In this document: positions 63,153 through 64,000 of the stretch, piece by piece | Numbering within the stretch: the stretch's first letter is position 1 | How the letters are laid out: each line of letters begins with the position of its first letter | NCBI GenBank assembly: GCA_037176885.1 | Contig: JAWWNJ010000030.1 | Location: 62,001 to 126,000 of the forward strand | Reading direction: 5' to 3' | Length of the DNA: 64,000 nucleotides | Source: Favolaschia claudopus | Lineage: Eukaryota > Basidiomycota > Agaricomycetes > Agaricales > Mycenaceae | Made by a program: the position numbers and the translations under genes | Notes under the pieces: generated by a model | What the model was told of the DNA's origin: nothing | The model's database searches: none | The model's input: the letters and a program-made list of their open reading frames with translations, nothing else

Positions 63153-64000
63153 TCTAAATGGGGCCTAAATAACTCATATTGAGTATACATGTCGGAAAAA
63201 TCTGGTTTTGCTTGTGGCGGCTTGGGCTGGGTCCCAAGCCACTACAAGGTCGTAAGCGGAGCGTGGCTTATGACGCATAGTTTTGGGATTATGGAGTCTC
63301 CCAATCCACGCGGTGGCTTCTAATCCACTCCAACGGATTACGGTATTTCAAGCCGCTGCAAGGTCACAATCCACCTCCCCCGTCCGATATCGCTACCTTT
63401 GGGCACATATTTGCCAGGTACTCACAACAAGAACAATGGTTTGAACGAACATTTATATGACCTCTACGAAATCGAGACAATAATATATTATTTACCATAC
63501 CGTACCGTCCCTCTCGGCAGATTCAGTCGCTCGATGACAACACCACTCTGCGAGACAACGGGTGAGCAGAGGATTCTAAAATGACGCTCGAGCAGCTTAC
63601 CACATCTACATGCTGGAATGCTACACCTATCGCAAGTAAGAGAGGAGAACACTTACATGTTTAAGTCGCTCACCAGATGCATCTTGATTCTTCATCAATG
63701 CGTCGATATGACGCGCGGAAACGCAAGATGAAGAAAACACCGCTCGACTTCCCTTACCTCAGGTACTAAGACAACCTCCTCTACAGCCTGTTCATCTGTT
63801 GGGCTCAACACCGCACATACGATCCGTCATTGTCTTTATTGCATTGAGTCATCGCCCTCGACGCACTGGAGGATTTTTGAGATCTAGGTATTGAGACTCG
63901 GAGGGGACAAGTTGGCTAAGATGGAGCAGAAAGTGGCCGAGTCGACGACGAGGGGAGTCTTGTGGGTGAAGATGACTTGTGCTGGCGAGAATGGACATCG
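63153..64000. other. Window end; hairpin and possible minus-strand exon fragments
   Basis: TGTGGCGGCTTGGGCTGGGT followed by CCCAAGCCACTACA makes a short hairpin at 63214-63245, and similar GTGGCTT/AAGCC words follow to 63360. On the minus strand, short open stretches with GTAAGT-like donors occur at 63500-63760, which may be exons of a gene running off the window. No product is recognised. Confidence 0.3.

Overview
The window looks like transposon-dense chromosomal DNA of a filamentous basidiomycete, probably an agaricomycete. Genes that can be reconstructed are split by many GT-AG introns of about 46-58 nt. The recognisable families (Plavaka and CACTA/Tnp2-like transposases, a DUF6729-like protein, a fungal rve integrase, a two-part F-box gene, a Mei2-like RNA-binding gene) are ones I associate with Agaricomycetes. 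There are no operons, no bacterial signals and no rRNA or convincing tRNA genes. The organism is inferred; nothing in the sequence names it.

Layout. 1-8.3 kb is a stack of small DNA transposons around a dead copia gag: a TA-flanked MITE (1.2 kb), the gag with another TA-flanked MITE inside it (3.35-4.7 kb), a foldback element carrying a hAT MITE in its right arm (5.4-6.8 kb), and a 1.18-kb hAT-type element (7.1-8.3 kb). 8.4-18 kb is mostly repeat debris, including a 202-bp tandem repeat and a 405-bp inverted duplication. 18.9-20.4 kb holds a DUF6729-like gene with an AT-hook and a frameshift. 22.7-24.2 kb is an F-box gene. 26-28 kb is a Mutator-like non-autonomous element next to a LINE reverse-transcriptase remnant. 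28.3-30.7 kb is a Mei2-like gene, the best candidate for a working host gene. 30.86-36.51 kb is a CACTG-ended (EnSpm/CACTA-type) transposon with a decayed transposase and a convergent companion gene. 37.8-42 kb holds repeats, including two 437-bp hAT MITEs with perfect 8-bp target duplications. 42.7-44.6 kb is a broken rve integrase gene. 46.9-49.7 kb is a second CACTG-ended element without a transposase.

The most interesting stretch is 53.0-62.1 kb. A truncated Myb/SANT-like gene abuts, head-on, a Helitron Rep/helicase remnant whose Rep catalytic tyrosine part has been deleted. Next to it lies a Plavaka-type transposon with three genes: a decayed transposase (minus), a divergently transcribed 419-aa gene with five in-phase exons (plus), and a 206-aa coiled-coil gene (minus). 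The two companion genes appear intact while the transposase carries deletions and frame problems.

How it works together: most of the window is nested insertion. Several insertions can be dated relative to each other because target duplications and an empty site are visible. Coordinates of spliced genes come from reading splice sites by eye. Family names come from remembered conserved motifs, not from searches.
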